Shown here: positions 41,791 through 50,837 of the stretch, piece after piece
Position numbering within the stretch: the first letter of the stretch is position 1
Layout of the letters: each line of letters starts with the position of its first letter
Notes under the pieces: generated by a model
What the model saw: only the letters and a program-made list of their open reading frames with translations
What the model was told of the DNA's origin: nothing
Databases searched by the model: none
From: CAMLHU01 sp049680185
Lineage (GTDB): Bacteria; Gemmatimonadota; Gemmatimonadetes; Gemmatimonadales; GWC2-71-9
Assembly (NCBI GenBank): GCA_049680185.1
Contig: JBAUHI010000043.1
Span: 1-64,000, forward strand
Direction: 5' to 3'
Length of the DNA stretch: 64,000 bases
Translations under genes and position numbers: made by a program

Positions 41791-43476
41791 CTACATCCCC
41801 TGATCCACGTGCAGCGTCATCATCATCCCCGCCCCCAGATGCTCCGCGATATGACAGTGGAGCATCCAGGCGCCGGGGTTCGATGCGTCGATGAGCAGGT
41901 CCACGGTCGACCCCACCGGGATGAGCACAGTGTCCTTCCACACCAGGTCCGTCGTGGGCACACCGTCCCGTGAGACGACGAGCATCCGCTGACCGTGCAG
42001 GTGGATCGGATGTTGCATCGGGTGAAAGGAGTGCGGATCGTTGTAGATCCGCAGCTTGACCACCGACCCCTGACGCACGTGCCAGTCGATCGCTTCGTTC
42101 TCCTTGCCGGTCGAATCGTCTCGCAGGATCCACCGCACCTCCTTGCCCGTCGAAAGCCAGTTCATCTCCGGCATCCCGTCGGTCCACTCGATGGGATGGA
42201 AATACGCCGTGTCCACGCTCATGAACTGGACGGTCGGGAGCGGGAGCGCCGACGTGGCCACGGTGAGCGTGATGCGCTTGTCGGGAGGCCGGTCGAAGTA
42301 TTGGCGATACTTCGCGATCTCCGCACTCACCGCCGGATTGGCCCGGAGGACCCGGAAGGCGGCGGTGTAGTCGGGCGCGGCCCGGGTCGAATCCACCGTG
42401 ACCCATCCGAGCGTGTCCACCTCGGCGTCGAACTCGCCCCGGTAATGATCGATGGCCTGCACCGAGTTGAGGATCGGATACCGCCCCGGTCGCTCGAACT
42501 CGGCCGCCACCACATACCGTTCCGCCGGCGCCAGGATCGCACTCGGCACGATTTCCTCCCGCTCGAATCGGCTCACGTCCGACGCCAGCACCTTGAGCCG
42601 GACTCCCGGGATCGAGAGGTTCCAGGTCCGCGCATTCGCCACGTCGGTCAGGAAGAACCGCACCACTGCTCCCCGGTGCACGGTGAGCGCGTAGTCGGGC
42701 TCTCCGTTCACCAGCGGCACATTCCCCACCCGTCCCATCAGCGCGAAATCCGGCGCCTCCTTCCCGAATGGGATGAGAGTGTCGGCGTGGATCAGGAGGT
42801 CGCTCAGCATCAGGGCGACGTCCTGGTTTGCGGGGGAGTAGTAGGCGGTATCGGCGCTCTCAACCATCACGTTGCCGTAGAGCCCCATCGCTTGCTCGAT
42901 GTCCTCGCGCACGTGCGGGTGGTACCAATAGATCCCCGCGTCGGGGAAGTGCACCGTGTAGGTGAAGTCGCCGCCTGGTGGCACCGGATCCTGTGTCACC
43001 CCCGGCACGCCGTCGAAGCGATCGTCGAGCCGCACCCCATGCCAGTGCACGGTACTCGGCAGGTCGAGTCGGTTGTGGAACCGGACGATGATGGTCGAGT
43101 TCTGCGCCACCTTGATCAGCGGCCCCGGCACCTGGCCGTCGAAGCCGTACATCACGAAGGTCCGGTCGCGGATGGTGCGCCGAAGGAGCCCGGCGGTGAG
43201 GTCGAGGGTATCGCCATCCTTGAGTGGAACGATGGTCGATGGATGCGCCAGCGGGACGGTGGCTGGATCCACTCCTGCGCCCGGAAGGAACGGCGCCACC
43301 GGCGGCGTGAGCCCGACGAGCCCCGGAAGCATGATCATCCCTTTGGGCATCGGGATCGGCAGCATCGCGGTGGAGTCGGAGCCCATCTGCATCCCCGCCA
43401 TCCCCGGATCCTGCGCGGCGAGCGGGCCCGCACCGCTGAGGATGACGACGAGCGCCAAGAGCGAGCGGCGGGTCAA
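41791..43476 (-). CDS. multicopper oxidase (laccase-like), exported
   Basis: About 561 residues. The copper sites are complete: HWHG and WYHPHV in the first domain, HPMQHPIHLHG and LHCHIAEHLGAGMMM in the last, with the axial Met for type 1 copper. The leader RRSLLALVVILSGAGPLAAQ and a Met-rich stretch (MAGMQMGSDSTAMLPIPMPK) follow. A TTG at 43476 overlapping the preceding stop (TTGA) is chosen over ATG 43524, which would overlap the upstream gene by 52 bases. It is an exported oxidase of metals or phenolics. Confidence 0.9.
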   Translation of the reverse strand: MTRRSLLALVVILSGAGPLAAQDPGMAGMQMGSDSTAMLPIPMPKGMIMLPGLVGLTPPVAPFLPGAGVDPATVPLAHPSTIVPLKDGDTLDLTAGLLRRTIRDRTFVMYGFDGQVPGPLIKVAQNSTIIVRFHNRLDLPSTVHWHGVRLDDRFDGVPGVTQDPVPPGGDFTYTVHFPDAGIYWYHPHVREDIEQAMGLYGNVMVESADTAYYSPANQDVALMLSDLLIHADTLIPFGKEAPDFALMGRVGNVPLVNGEPDYALTVHRGAVVRFFLTDVANARTWNLSIPGVRLKVLASDVSRFEREEIVPSAILAPAERYVVAAEFERPGRYPILNSVQAIDHYRGEFDAEVDTLGWVTVDSTRAAPDYTAAFRVLRANPAVSAEIAKYRQYFDRPPDKRITLTVATSALPLPTVQFMSVDTAYFHPIEWTDGMPEMNWLSTGKEVRWILRDDSTGKENEAIDWHVRQGSVVKLRIYNDPHSFHPMQHPIHLHGQRMLVVSRDGVPTTDLVWKDTVLIPVGSTVDLLIDASNPGAWMLHCHIAEHLGAGMMMTLHVDQGM

Positions 43477-43955
43477 TTCGGTGCGCCGCGAAAGAGCGGT
43501 TGGCCGATGAACCGCTGCAGCCACCCGCTCGGCGAGGTGCCGTGCAGCACGACAGGCCCGGCGTGCACCGCCGGGGCAGTATCTGCTTCCGCGGTGACGA
43601 CGAAAAGGAACTTGTTCCGTTCGGCCACGCCAACGGTGCTGACGCCGTTGGTGATCGTGCCGAGCCGGCGCCAGTCGGAAAGGTCAGTGCTCACGTCCCA
43701 CGCGACATAGGCGTGGTACGCGCCGAGCGCTGAGGGGGCCGGGAGGGATTCGGCAGTGACGCGGATATCGAACCGGAGCCGGCCGTCGGCGGTGGCGGCC
43801 ACCCCGAACGGGGAATCGGCAAAGACGAGCCGCGCCGAGCCACGCGCGGAAGGAGCCGCGGGACCCGGCGCGAGTGCCATATCGTATGGTCCGGGCTTGG
43901 GCCCCGCGCTGGTCGCAGCCAGCGCGAGGCAACCCAGGACGGCGAACGCCTTCAC
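43473..43955 (-). CDS. exported protein of unknown function in the oxidase operon
   Basis: A 160-residue protein from a GTG at 43955 that overlaps the stop of the LVIVD gene (GTGA). The leader is VKAFAVLGCLALAATSAG. The body is beta-rich (GSARLVFADSPFGVAATADG, LRFDIRVTAESLPAPSALGA, YHAYVAWDVSTDLSDWRRLG, AERNKFLFVVTAEA) and ends WLQRFIGQPLFRGAP. It resembles an anti-sigma/cupredoxin-like beta-sandwich, but no family is certain. It is coupled at both ends with LVIVD protein and multicopper oxidase. Confidence 0.65.
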   Translation of the reverse strand: MKAFAVLGCLALAATSAGPKPGPYDMALAPGPAAPSARGSARLVFADSPFGVAATADGRLRFDIRVTAESLPAPSALGAYHAYVAWDVSTDLSDWRRLGTITNGVSTVGVAERNKFLFVVTAEADTAPAVHAGPVVLHGTSPSGWLQRFIGQPLFRGAPN

Positions 43956-45316
43956 TTCGACGCCGCAGCCCCCGTAGGACCGTGGGTGTAGTCCTGCTCG
44001 CTCGAGATGCTCGGCTGGCCGATGCTCGCGCCAGTCCATCCGTCGAAGCCCTTCATCTTGAAGAGCCAGAGGCCGGTCCGCATGTCGCTCAGGACGATGA
44101 GGCCGTCCGCGTTCCGGACATCCACCCCGAACGCGCCCTGCTCCACGCTGTTGGTGCCCTGCCATCCGTTGTCCGGGTTCCCGCCGAAGCCGTTCTCGTG
44201 CACGCAGGTAGTGCAGGTGTAGTACCAGCCGTCGGTCTTCGGGGCCTTCGGATCCTTCAGGTCGAAGACGAAGAGTCCGTCCTCGTACGCCGAGACGAAA
44301 ACGTAGGGCCAGCGCACCTCGTGGTTGTGCGAGAGGTCATGCCAGTCCGCGCTCCACGCCGAGATCGGAAGGTCCAAGTTCTTGCGAGTGCCGTCCTGCC
44401 CCTCACGGAGGTCCCACACCTTGAGCGGCGTGTACTGGTACTCCGTCTCGGTGACGGCGTAGTTGCCGTCGGGTGAGGGCGTGAACGTATGGGCGATGTC
44501 GAGCCCCATCCCCGTGATGGTGAAGAGCTGGACCGGCGCCTCCGGATGGGAAATGTCCCAGGCCGAATAGCCGCCGAGGCCGGCGCCGTAGAAGACGTCG
44601 CGCTTGCGCGCCACGTCGTAGCCCACGTAGAAGTCGTGGTAGCTTCCCGCCCCGAAGGCCCGGAACGGCGTCGGGTTCGGCACTGAGCCGACGATGGCGT
44701 TGGTGGTGTCACCCGCCACCACTTTGGCCAGATCGTAGATGACCGCCTTGGCTTGGTTGACCGTGACGAAGTAGAGCACCCGGCCGTCGGAATGCTTGTA
44801 GACGAAGGTGTTGTGGAAGCCGCCGGGTGCTGCGGGGTAGCGGATCCGGGCCACCACCTTGACCGTGGAGGGGTCGGGCAGGCCGGTCACGTCGAGGATG
44901 ACCGCGCCCAGGTCGGCGTCGGGGCTTCCCTGCATGAACTGGTACGATTGGGCAAAGTAGTACTTGTCGCCGATCCTGAACGCCTTCCCGTCCATCGCAC
45001 CGATGCCGCGGTGGAGCTCCGGATTCTCGATCGACCAATCGACGATCTTCGTCGGATGGCGCGGGTCCTTGATGTCGTAGATCTGCACGTCGTTGTTGGT
45101 GAAACCGGACGCGTAGACGTAGGGGCGCTTCATCTCCGGTTCGATCTCGATGTCGGAGAGCTTCCAGGCGCCAGGGTGTGTCACCACGTGGGCAAGGACC
45201 GTGATGTTCTTCGAACCGCCGACCTTCTGGGTGGTCGGCACACGACTGCCGGGATCCTGCGCCGTGGCGGTCGTGGCAATGCTGAGCAGGGCAAGGGCGA
45301 ACAACGTTCCGCGCAT
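43952..45316 (-). CDS. exported LVIVD-repeat beta-propeller protein
   Basis: A 454-residue protein with a leader (MRGTLFALALLSIATTATAQ). LVIVD-type blades repeat: VYASGFTNNDVQIYDIKDPR, DLGAVILDVTGLPDP, GGYSAWDISHPEAPVQLFTI, YVFVSAYEDGLFVFDLKDPK, GVDVRNADGLIVLSDMRTGL. A CTTC pair (YTCTTCVHENG) could bind metal or form a disulfide. CCGGAG precedes the ATG. First gene of the minus-strand operon ending in the multicopper oxidase. Role unknown, perhaps a binding or scaffold protein at the surface. Confidence 0.85.
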   Translation of the reverse strand: MRGTLFALALLSIATTATAQDPGSRVPTTQKVGGSKNITVLAHVVTHPGAWKLSDIEIEPEMKRPYVYASGFTNNDVQIYDIKDPRHPTKIVDWSIENPELHRGIGAMDGKAFRIGDKYYFAQSYQFMQGSPDADLGAVILDVTGLPDPSTVKVVARIRYPAAPGGFHNTFVYKHSDGRVLYFVTVNQAKAVIYDLAKVVAGDTTNAIVGSVPNPTPFRAFGAGSYHDFYVGYDVARKRDVFYGAGLGGYSAWDISHPEAPVQLFTITGMGLDIAHTFTPSPDGNYAVTETEYQYTPLKVWDLREGQDGTRKNLDLPISAWSADWHDLSHNHEVRWPYVFVSAYEDGLFVFDLKDPKAPKTDGWYYTCTTCVHENGFGGNPDNGWQGTNSVEQGAFGVDVRNADGLIVLSDMRTGLWLFKMKGFDGWTGASIGQPSISSEQDYTHGPTGAAASK

Positions 45317-45520
45317 CGTGTCTCCGGGGAGGTCGGGGCGTTGGGTGGTCAGGGTGGCAGGGGAGTATGGGGCGGCGCCGCGAGCGTGGCAAGAGCGTGG
45401 GGCCGGCGTTCCACCGACGAACACCCTCTGGCGCATTGAGGTCGGGAGTGTTGCTTTTGGGGACATCCGCGGGCGGGGCGCCCGCGGAAAACTCCGATCT
45501 TCCAGCGAAGGGATCCAGCC
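45317..45520. other. divergent intergenic region
   Basis: About 200 bases between the LVIVD operon and the small PQQ-repeat gene should hold two outward promoters. Purine-rich GGTCGGGAG tracts occur; no convincing -35/-10 pair was identified on either strand. Confidence 0.35.
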
Positions 45521-45835
45521 ATGCCACGTCTCACCGACTCCCTCTTCATCGGCGTCGGCGGGCACGTCGTCGCCATCGACCGCTCGACCGGCCAGGAGGT
45601 CTGGCGCACCAAGGTGAAGATGTCGTCGGTCACGACGGTGTCGATCGTCGGTGATCGCATCCTTGCCGGCGCGCAGGGGGAGCTCTGCTGCCTCGATGCC
45701 TCCACGGGGAGTATCCTCTGGCGGAACAAGCTGCGTGGGCTCGGGATGGGTGTGGTGTTGTTCCCGGACGGGAGCACCGGCGCCATCGCCGCAGCCGCGG
45801 CCCAGGCCGCCGCTGGCGCCGCCACTGCTCGGTGA
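45521..45835 (+). CDS. short PQQ-like beta-propeller repeat protein
   Basis: A 104-residue protein. GGHVVAIDRSTGQEVWRTKV and LCCLDASTGSILWRNKL are two PQQ-type repeats (AxDxxTGxxxW). A complete propeller needs six to eight blades, so this is either a partial unit that oligomerises or a domesticated fragment. It ends in an Ala-rich tail. No leader is present, so it should be cytoplasmic. GCGAAGGGAT precedes the ATG. Confidence 0.75.
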   Translation: MPRLTDSLFIGVGGHVVAIDRSTGQEVWRTKVKMSSVTTVSIVGDRILAGAQGELCCLDASTGSILWRNKLRGLGMGVVLFPDGSTGAIAAAAAQAAAGAATAR

Positions 45836-45860
45836 TGCCCATCCACGCGGGGCCGACACG

Positions 45861-47066
45861 ATGAGGGTCGCGATCAACGGCGCCGGCATCGCGGGACCCA
45901 CCCTCGCTTTCTGGCTGCGCCGGTCGGGGCACGAGGTCCTGCTGGTGGAGGAGGCCCCCGCGCCTCGCACCGGCGGCTACGTCATCGACTTCTGGGGACT
46001 CGGATACGACATCGCCGAACGGATGGGACTGATCCCCGAGATCCGCCGCCTCGGCTATCAGGTGAAGGAGGTCCGCATCGTGGATCGGCACGGGCGCCGG
46101 CGCGGCGGCTTCAGCACGGCGGTCTTCGATCGGGCGACGGGCGGGCGGTTCACCAGTCTCCCCCGCTCCGACCTCGCCGGCACGATCATCCGCGCCCTGG
46201 ATCCCGGGGTCGAGCAGCTCTTCGGCGACTCGATCGCAGACATCGAGGACCGCGGCGACCGGGTCGGACTCACTTTCGACCATGCCCCGGCGCGCGAGGT
46301 CGATCTCGTGATCGGCGCCGACGGCCTCCACTCACGGGTGCGCCACCTCGTCTTCGGTGATGACGCCGGGAAGGAGGTCGCCCTCGGCTACCACCTGGCC
46401 GCCTTCCAGGTCGAAGGATATCGCCCCCGCGATGAGCTGACATTCGTGAGTCACGGGGCTCCGGGGCGGCAGATCTCCCGTTTTACGCTCCGCGGGGATC
46501 GAACGATGTTCCTCTTCGTCTTCCACGACGAATGTCTTCCGACGCCCGCTCCCGCGACCGAGGCGGAACGCCGCACTGCACTCTGCCACATCTTTGCCGA
46601 TGCCGGATGGGAAGCGCCGGCCATCCTCGACGCGATGATGAAGGTCGATGCGGTGTACTTCGACGGGGTGAGCCAGATCCGGATGCCGCACTGGACCCGG
46701 GGTCGAGTGGCACTGATCGGCGACGCGGCGGCGTGCGTATCCCTCCTCGCCGGTGAAGGGACGGGGCTCGCCATCACCGAGGCGTATGTCCTGGCCGGTG
46801 AACTCCATCGCGCCAATGGCGACCACACCACCGCCTTCGCGCGCTACGAAGAGCAGCTCCAGCCCTTCCTCCGGAAGAAGCAGGCGTCGGCGGCCAACTT
46901 CGCATCGTCGTTCGCTCCCCGGACGGCCCTCGGCCTCGCGGTACGCAACGCCGTTACCCGCCTCTTCAGCATCGGGTTCCTCGCCGATCGCGTAGTGGCC
47001 GCCAATTTGCGCGATGACCTCGAGCTGGCGGACTATGGCTTCGACCGTGCGCCAAACGCCCGTTGA
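45861..47066 (+). CDS. FAD-dependent monooxygenase
   Basis: A 401-residue flavoprotein of the aromatic hydroxylase group (PF01494 type). INGAGIAGPTLAFWLRRSGH binds the ADP part of FAD, LVIGADGLHSRVR is the DG motif for FAD/NADPH, and RVALIGDAAACVSLLAGEGT is the GD motif. Length is normal. The substrate may be an aromatic compound or antibiotic (TetX-like proteins share this fold), not decidable here. 25 bases separate it from the EamA gene. Confidence 0.9.
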   Translation: MRVAINGAGIAGPTLAFWLRRSGHEVLLVEEAPAPRTGGYVIDFWGLGYDIAERMGLIPEIRRLGYQVKEVRIVDRHGRRRGGFSTAVFDRATGGRFTSLPRSDLAGTIIRALDPGVEQLFGDSIADIEDRGDRVGLTFDHAPAREVDLVIGADGLHSRVRHLVFGDDAGKEVALGYHLAAFQVEGYRPRDELTFVSHGAPGRQISRFTLRGDRTMFLFVFHDECLPTPAPATEAERRTALCHIFADAGWEAPAILDAMMKVDAVYFDGVSQIRMPHWTRGRVALIGDAAACVSLLAGEGTGLAITEAYVLAGELHRANGDHTTAFARYEEQLQPFLRKKQASAANFASSFAPRTALGLAVRNAVTRLFSIGFLADRVVAANLRDDLELADYGFDRAPNAR

Positions 47067-47090
47067 TGACACCCATACCCCGCTGGCGCC

Positions 47091-47948
47091 ATGTCCACTG
47101 AGCGCCGCACGACGCCGACCCTCACCGCGATGGCGCTCACCGCCTTCGCGGCGAACTCGATCCTCTGCCGCCTGGCACTGCGCAACGGCTCCATCGACGC
47201 CGCGAGCTTTTCGGCGATCCGGATCGCGGCCGGCGCCACGAGCTTGCTGCTGCTCCTCCAGCTCCGGCGCCCGGGGCACGCCACGCGACCGCGCGGGTCG
47301 TGGGCCGGTGCCGCGGCGCTCGCCCTCTACGGCGTCCCGTTCTCGTTCGCTTTCCTGAGTCTCAGCGCCGGCACCGGAGCACTCCTCCTCTTCAGCGCCG
47401 TGCAGATCACGATGGTGCTCGCGTCGATGCTCCGGGGCGTGCGTCCCCGCCCCGGCCAGTGGGCCGGCCTGGCGCTCGCCTTCGGCGGGCTGGTCTACCT
47501 CTTTCTCCCTGGCATCACGGCGCCAGCACCATTGGGCGCGGTCCTGATGCTCGTCGCCGGCACCGCCTGGGGCGTCTACTCATTGCGTGGCCACGGGGCG
47601 CAGGACGCGTTGGCTGAGACCACCGGCAACTTCATGCGCGCGGTACCGGTCGTCTGGGTCGTGTGGCTCGTGGCGTTCGCATCGGTGCACGTCCAGCCGA
47701 CCGGCATCATCTGGGCCGTTCTCTCGGGAGCGGTCGCGTCAGGGATCGGATACGTCATCTGGTACGCCGCCCTTCGACACCTGAGCTCCGTCACCGCGGC
47801 GGCGGTCCAACTGGCGGTCCCGCTCCTGGCCGGGCTGGGCGGGATCCTCCTCCTCGACGAACGACTCACGTTCCGGCTGGCCGTTGCCGCCGTCCTGGTC
47901 CTCGGCGGGATCGGGATGACCATCGCCGGACGCGCCACCACCAGCTAG
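47091..47948 (+). CDS. EamA/DMT-superfamily transporter
   Basis: A 285-residue inner-membrane protein with ten predicted spans in two homologous halves, as usual for EamA exporters. It starts TPTLTAMALTAFAANSILCR, and the second half has GAVLMLVAGTAWGVYSLRGH and AVQLAVPLLAGLGGILLLDE, the strongly conserved EamA end. Exported metabolites or amino acids are typical. It may be co-transcribed with the monooxygenase upstream. Confidence 0.9.
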   Translation: MSTERRTTPTLTAMALTAFAANSILCRLALRNGSIDAASFSAIRIAAGATSLLLLLQLRRPGHATRPRGSWAGAAALALYGVPFSFAFLSLSAGTGALLLFSAVQITMVLASMLRGVRPRPGQWAGLALAFGGLVYLFLPGITAPAPLGAVLMLVAGTAWGVYSLRGHGAQDALAETTGNFMRAVPVVWVVWLVAFASVHVQPTGIIWAVLSGAVASGIGYVIWYAALRHLSSVTAAAVQLAVPLLAGLGGILLLDERLTFRLAVAAVLVLGGIGMTIAGRATTS

Positions 47949-47998
47949 GCCGCCCTCCACCCCTTGCGCCACCCCACCCTCCGCCTGCACTCTATGGA

Positions 47999-48967
47999 AT
48001 GGCGACCCCCAAGAAGAAACGCGCTCCCAAGAGGTCCAAGAAGGCCGGTGTGGCCAAGTCGCGCGGCCTCGACGCCACCCGCCTGACCAGCACCGCCCCG
48101 CCCGCCGCGGTCGAAGCGCTCAGCACCCGCATCGCGGCCGATGGCGGCACGGTCCTCGCGACCTATCGCGACCCGCTCGGCTCGCGCTGGCAGATCCTCG
48201 CCGCGTTGCCCATCGACACGGTGGCGCCGACGCCGTACCAACGCGACCTCTCCGACACGCACGTGGCTCGGCTCGCGGACGCGATCGACAAACTCGACCG
48301 CTTCCTCGATCCGATCGTGGCGGTCCCCGCCCCCGATGGCGGGTATTGGTCGCCCAACGGATTTCACCGCCTCGGCGCGATGCAGCAGCTCGGCGCCAAG
48401 GCGATCGTGGCGCTGGTCGTGCCCGAACCCGAGGTGGCACACCGGATCCTGGCGCTCAACACCGAGAAGGCCCACAACCTGCGCGAGAAGTCGCTGGAGG
48501 TCTCCCGACTGGCGCAGGCGCTCGCCGCGCTGGATGACGGGGCGGAAAAGGGATTCGCCGAGGTGTTCGAGGAATCGGCGTTCATCACGCTCGGGCTCTG
48601 CTACCAGGAGAACGGCCGATTCTCCGGCGGGGCCTACCATCCGATCCTCAAGCGCTGCGACCAGTTCCTGGCCGTCAAGCTCCCCGCCGCGCTCGAGATC
48701 CGGAAGGCGCGGGCCGCCAAGCTCCTCGAGCTCAACGACCATGTCAACGAGGCGGTCAAGAAGCTCAAGGAGCGCGGGCTGGAGAGTCCGTACTTGAAGG
48801 CGTTCGTGGTGGCGCGGATCAACCACCTGCGCTGGGTCAAGGACAAGCACCCCGATTTCGACGACTCGGTCGACAAGATCCTGGGCGCCGCTCGACGGTT
48901 CAACGTGGCCAACGTGAAGGCCGACCAGGTGGCGAAGAGCGGCGGAGCGGGTGGTGGCGAGGAGTGA
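47999..48967 (+). CDS. ParB N-terminal-fold protein
   Basis: A 322-residue protein. A basic tail (MATPKKKRAPKRSKKAGVAK) precedes a ParB/Srx-fold domain (about 70-150): PIDTVAPTPYQRDLSDTHVA, LDPIVAVPAPDGGYWSPNGF, HRLGAMQQLGAKAIVALVV, where NGFHRLGAM stands in for the GERRxxA nucleotide-binding box. The C-terminal half is helical, without a clear ParB HTH or partner ParA. It is thus not a standard partition protein; binding of DNA is suggested by the tail. Its stop overlaps the next GTG (GTGA). Confidence 0.8.
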   Translation: MATPKKKRAPKRSKKAGVAKSRGLDATRLTSTAPPAAVEALSTRIAADGGTVLATYRDPLGSRWQILAALPIDTVAPTPYQRDLSDTHVARLADAIDKLDRFLDPIVAVPAPDGGYWSPNGFHRLGAMQQLGAKAIVALVVPEPEVAHRILALNTEKAHNLREKSLEVSRLAQALAALDDGAEKGFAEVFEESAFITLGLCYQENGRFSGGAYHPILKRCDQFLAVKLPAALEIRKARAAKLLELNDHVNEAVKKLKERGLESPYLKAFVVARINHLRWVKDKHPDFDDSVDKILGAARRFNVANVKADQVAKSGGAGGGEE

Positions 48968-49641
48968 CGCCCCCCGCTCCGACGGCGCCGGTGGACCGGC
49001 TCCCGACCCACACCACGCCCCAGACCCTCGGCGAGGAGATCGCCAACAGTGTGAGCCACGGGATCGGATTCGTCCTGGCGCTCGTGGGGGCCCCCTGGCT
49101 GGTGCGCGCCGCGATGCTCCATGGCGACCCGACCGCGGTCGCCGCCGTGAGCGTTTTCTCGGCGACACTGGTGCTGCTCTACCTGTCCTCGACGCTCTAT
49201 CACGCGGTGCGGGCGGGGCCGGCCAAACGTGCCTTCCGGATCCTGGACCATGGTGCGGTGTACCTGCTCATCGCAGGCACATACACCCCGTTCACGTTGG
49301 TCTCGCTGCATGGCGTCTGGGGGTGGTCGCTCTTCGGCGTCGTGTGGGCACTCGCCATCCTGGGGATCGTCCTCACCGCGACCGGCGCCATGCAACACCC
49401 GCAGGCGTCGACCGCCCTCTTCCTCGGGATGGGGTGGCTCATCGTCGTCGCCATCCGTCCGCTCTGGCTCCACCTCCCACTTGCGGGGTTCGTCTGGCTG
49501 GTGGCCGGCGGGCTGGCCTATACCGTAGGGGTCGGGTTCCTCACGACCAAACGGCTCCCGTACGGGCACTTCATCTGGCACCTGCTGGTGCTCGTCGGCA
49601 GCGCCTGCCATTACGTGGCGGTGCTGCGCTATGCGGCCTGA
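48964..49641 (+). CDS. haemolysin III family membrane protein (PAQR, TrhA-like)
   Basis: A 225-residue protein with seven spans. The PAQR metal-site motifs are present: EEIANSVSHGIGFVLALVG, LYLSSTLYHAV, ILDHGAVYLLIAGTYTPF, and a late HFIWHLLVLVGSACHYVAV. Such proteins may be zinc-dependent hydrolases or receptors tied to membrane-lipid state. The GTG start overlaps the stop of the ParB-fold gene, so both are co-translated. Confidence 0.9.
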   Translation: MTPPAPTAPVDRLPTHTTPQTLGEEIANSVSHGIGFVLALVGAPWLVRAAMLHGDPTAVAAVSVFSATLVLLYLSSTLYHAVRAGPAKRAFRILDHGAVYLLIAGTYTPFTLVSLHGVWGWSLFGVVWALAILGIVLTATGAMQHPQASTALFLGMGWLIVVAIRPLWLHLPLAGFVWLVAGGLAYTVGVGFLTTKRLPYGHFIWHLLVLVGSACHYVAVLRYAA

Positions 49642-49693
49642 ACACATGGTCCCGGCCCACGCCTGACCCTGACCGACCGACCCGCTCCCGTCG

Positions 49694-50233
49694 ATGCGCC
49701 TGGTGACTCCGCCCATTCCCTTCGACCTCCAGCCGACCCTGCACGGTGCTCTGGTACGCCTCGCACCGCTCCGTCAGGGCGACTTCGAGCGCCTCTATGC
49801 CGTCGCTGCCGATCCGCGCGTCTGGGAGCAGCACCCCGAGCACGATCGCTGGAAGCGGGAGGTGTTCCAGCACTTCTTTGACGGCGCCATGCTGTCGGGG
49901 GGCGCTTTCCTCGTCGTCGACACCACCACCGGCGCGGTGATCGGCTCGACCCGCTACTGCGGCCTCGACGTGAAAAAGAGTGTCGTCGAGATCGGATGGA
50001 CCTTCCTCGCCCGCTCCCATTGGGGCGGGCGCTACAACGGCGAGATGAAGCGCCTGCTGCTGGCGCACGCGTTCCGCTTCGTCGAGCGGGTGGTCTTCGT
50101 GGTCGGGCCGGAGAATGTCCGGTCCCGCCGCGCGGTGGAGAAGATCGGGGGGCATCCGATCGCGCCGAGGAAGAACGCCAAGGGAGAAGAGCGGGTCGTC
50201 TACGAGATCACCAGGGCGGCGTTCGCGGGCTGA
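49694..50233 (+). CDS. GNAT-family N-acetyltransferase (RimJ/RimL type)
   Basis: A 179-residue protein. After LHGALVRLAPLRQGDFERLY comes the acetyl-CoA fold with GAVIGSTRYCGLD, VEIGWTFLARSHWGGRYNGE (motif A region) and VVGPENVRSRRAVEKIGGHP, characteristic of the RimJ/RimL branch. It probably acetylates a protein N-terminus or a small amine. It starts 52 bases after the PAQR gene, without a strong ribosome site. Confidence 0.88.
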   Translation: MRLVTPPIPFDLQPTLHGALVRLAPLRQGDFERLYAVAADPRVWEQHPEHDRWKREVFQHFFDGAMLSGGAFLVVDTTTGAVIGSTRYCGLDVKKSVVEIGWTFLARSHWGGRYNGEMKRLLLAHAFRFVERVVFVVGPENVRSRRAVEKIGGHPIAPRKNAKGEERVVYEITRAAFAG

Positions 50234-50350
50234 CCGCACCTCATGATGCTGCACGATCCGTCCCGGTCGTCATGTCTCCAGATGGGCGACGGCGGTATCC
50301 TATAGCTCACTGATCCATCGACCCCACGTACCGCTGACCCGCGACCATCG

Positions 50351-50782
50351 ATGCGCCTGTGGACCCTTCATCCGAAGTATCTCGACGCCAAGGGGCTGGT
50401 CGCCCTCTGGCGGGAAGGCTTGCTCGCCCGTGCGGTCCTCCTCGGCAGGACCCGAGGGTATCGCCACCACCCGCAGCTCATCCGATTCCAGCGCACCAAG
50501 GACCCCGTCGCGGCGATCAACCGATACCTGCAAGGGGTGCTGGACGAGGCGCGGGCGCGCGGCTACCACTTCAACGCGGGCAAGATCCGCGGGGCCCGCG
50601 CACGGCGCGCGCTGGTCGAGCACCGCGGGCAGTTGGCGTTCGAATGGCAGCACCTGCTGCGCAAACTTCGCCGCCGTGACCGCGTTCGACATTCTGCAGC
50701 GCTCACAGTCCGCCGGCCCGCGCCACACCCGCTTTTTCGCATACGACCGGGCCCCGTGCAAGAATGGGAAAAGGCCAAGTGA
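50351..50782 (+). CDS. pyrimidine dimer DNA glycosylase-like protein
   Basis: A 143-residue protein of the Pyr_excise family. MRLWTLHPKYLDAKGLVALW, REGLLARAVLLGRTRGYRHH, PQLIRFQ and HRGQLAFEWQHLLRKLRRRD are the characteristic blocks. Phage T4 endonuclease V, the type member, uses its N-terminal Thr to excise UV photoproducts; here residue 2 is Arg, so the chemistry may differ. The C-terminal 30 residues are basic and Pro-rich. Confidence 0.82.
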   Translation: MRLWTLHPKYLDAKGLVALWREGLLARAVLLGRTRGYRHHPQLIRFQRTKDPVAAINRYLQGVLDEARARGYHFNAGKIRGARARRALVEHRGQLAFEWQHLLRKLRRRDRVRHSAALTVRRPAPHPLFRIRPGPVQEWEKAK

Positions 50783-50837
50783 CCTGGCAGTCAAGCCGAT
50801 GGACCTGTCGGCACTACGCTCAAGGAGATGTGACGTG

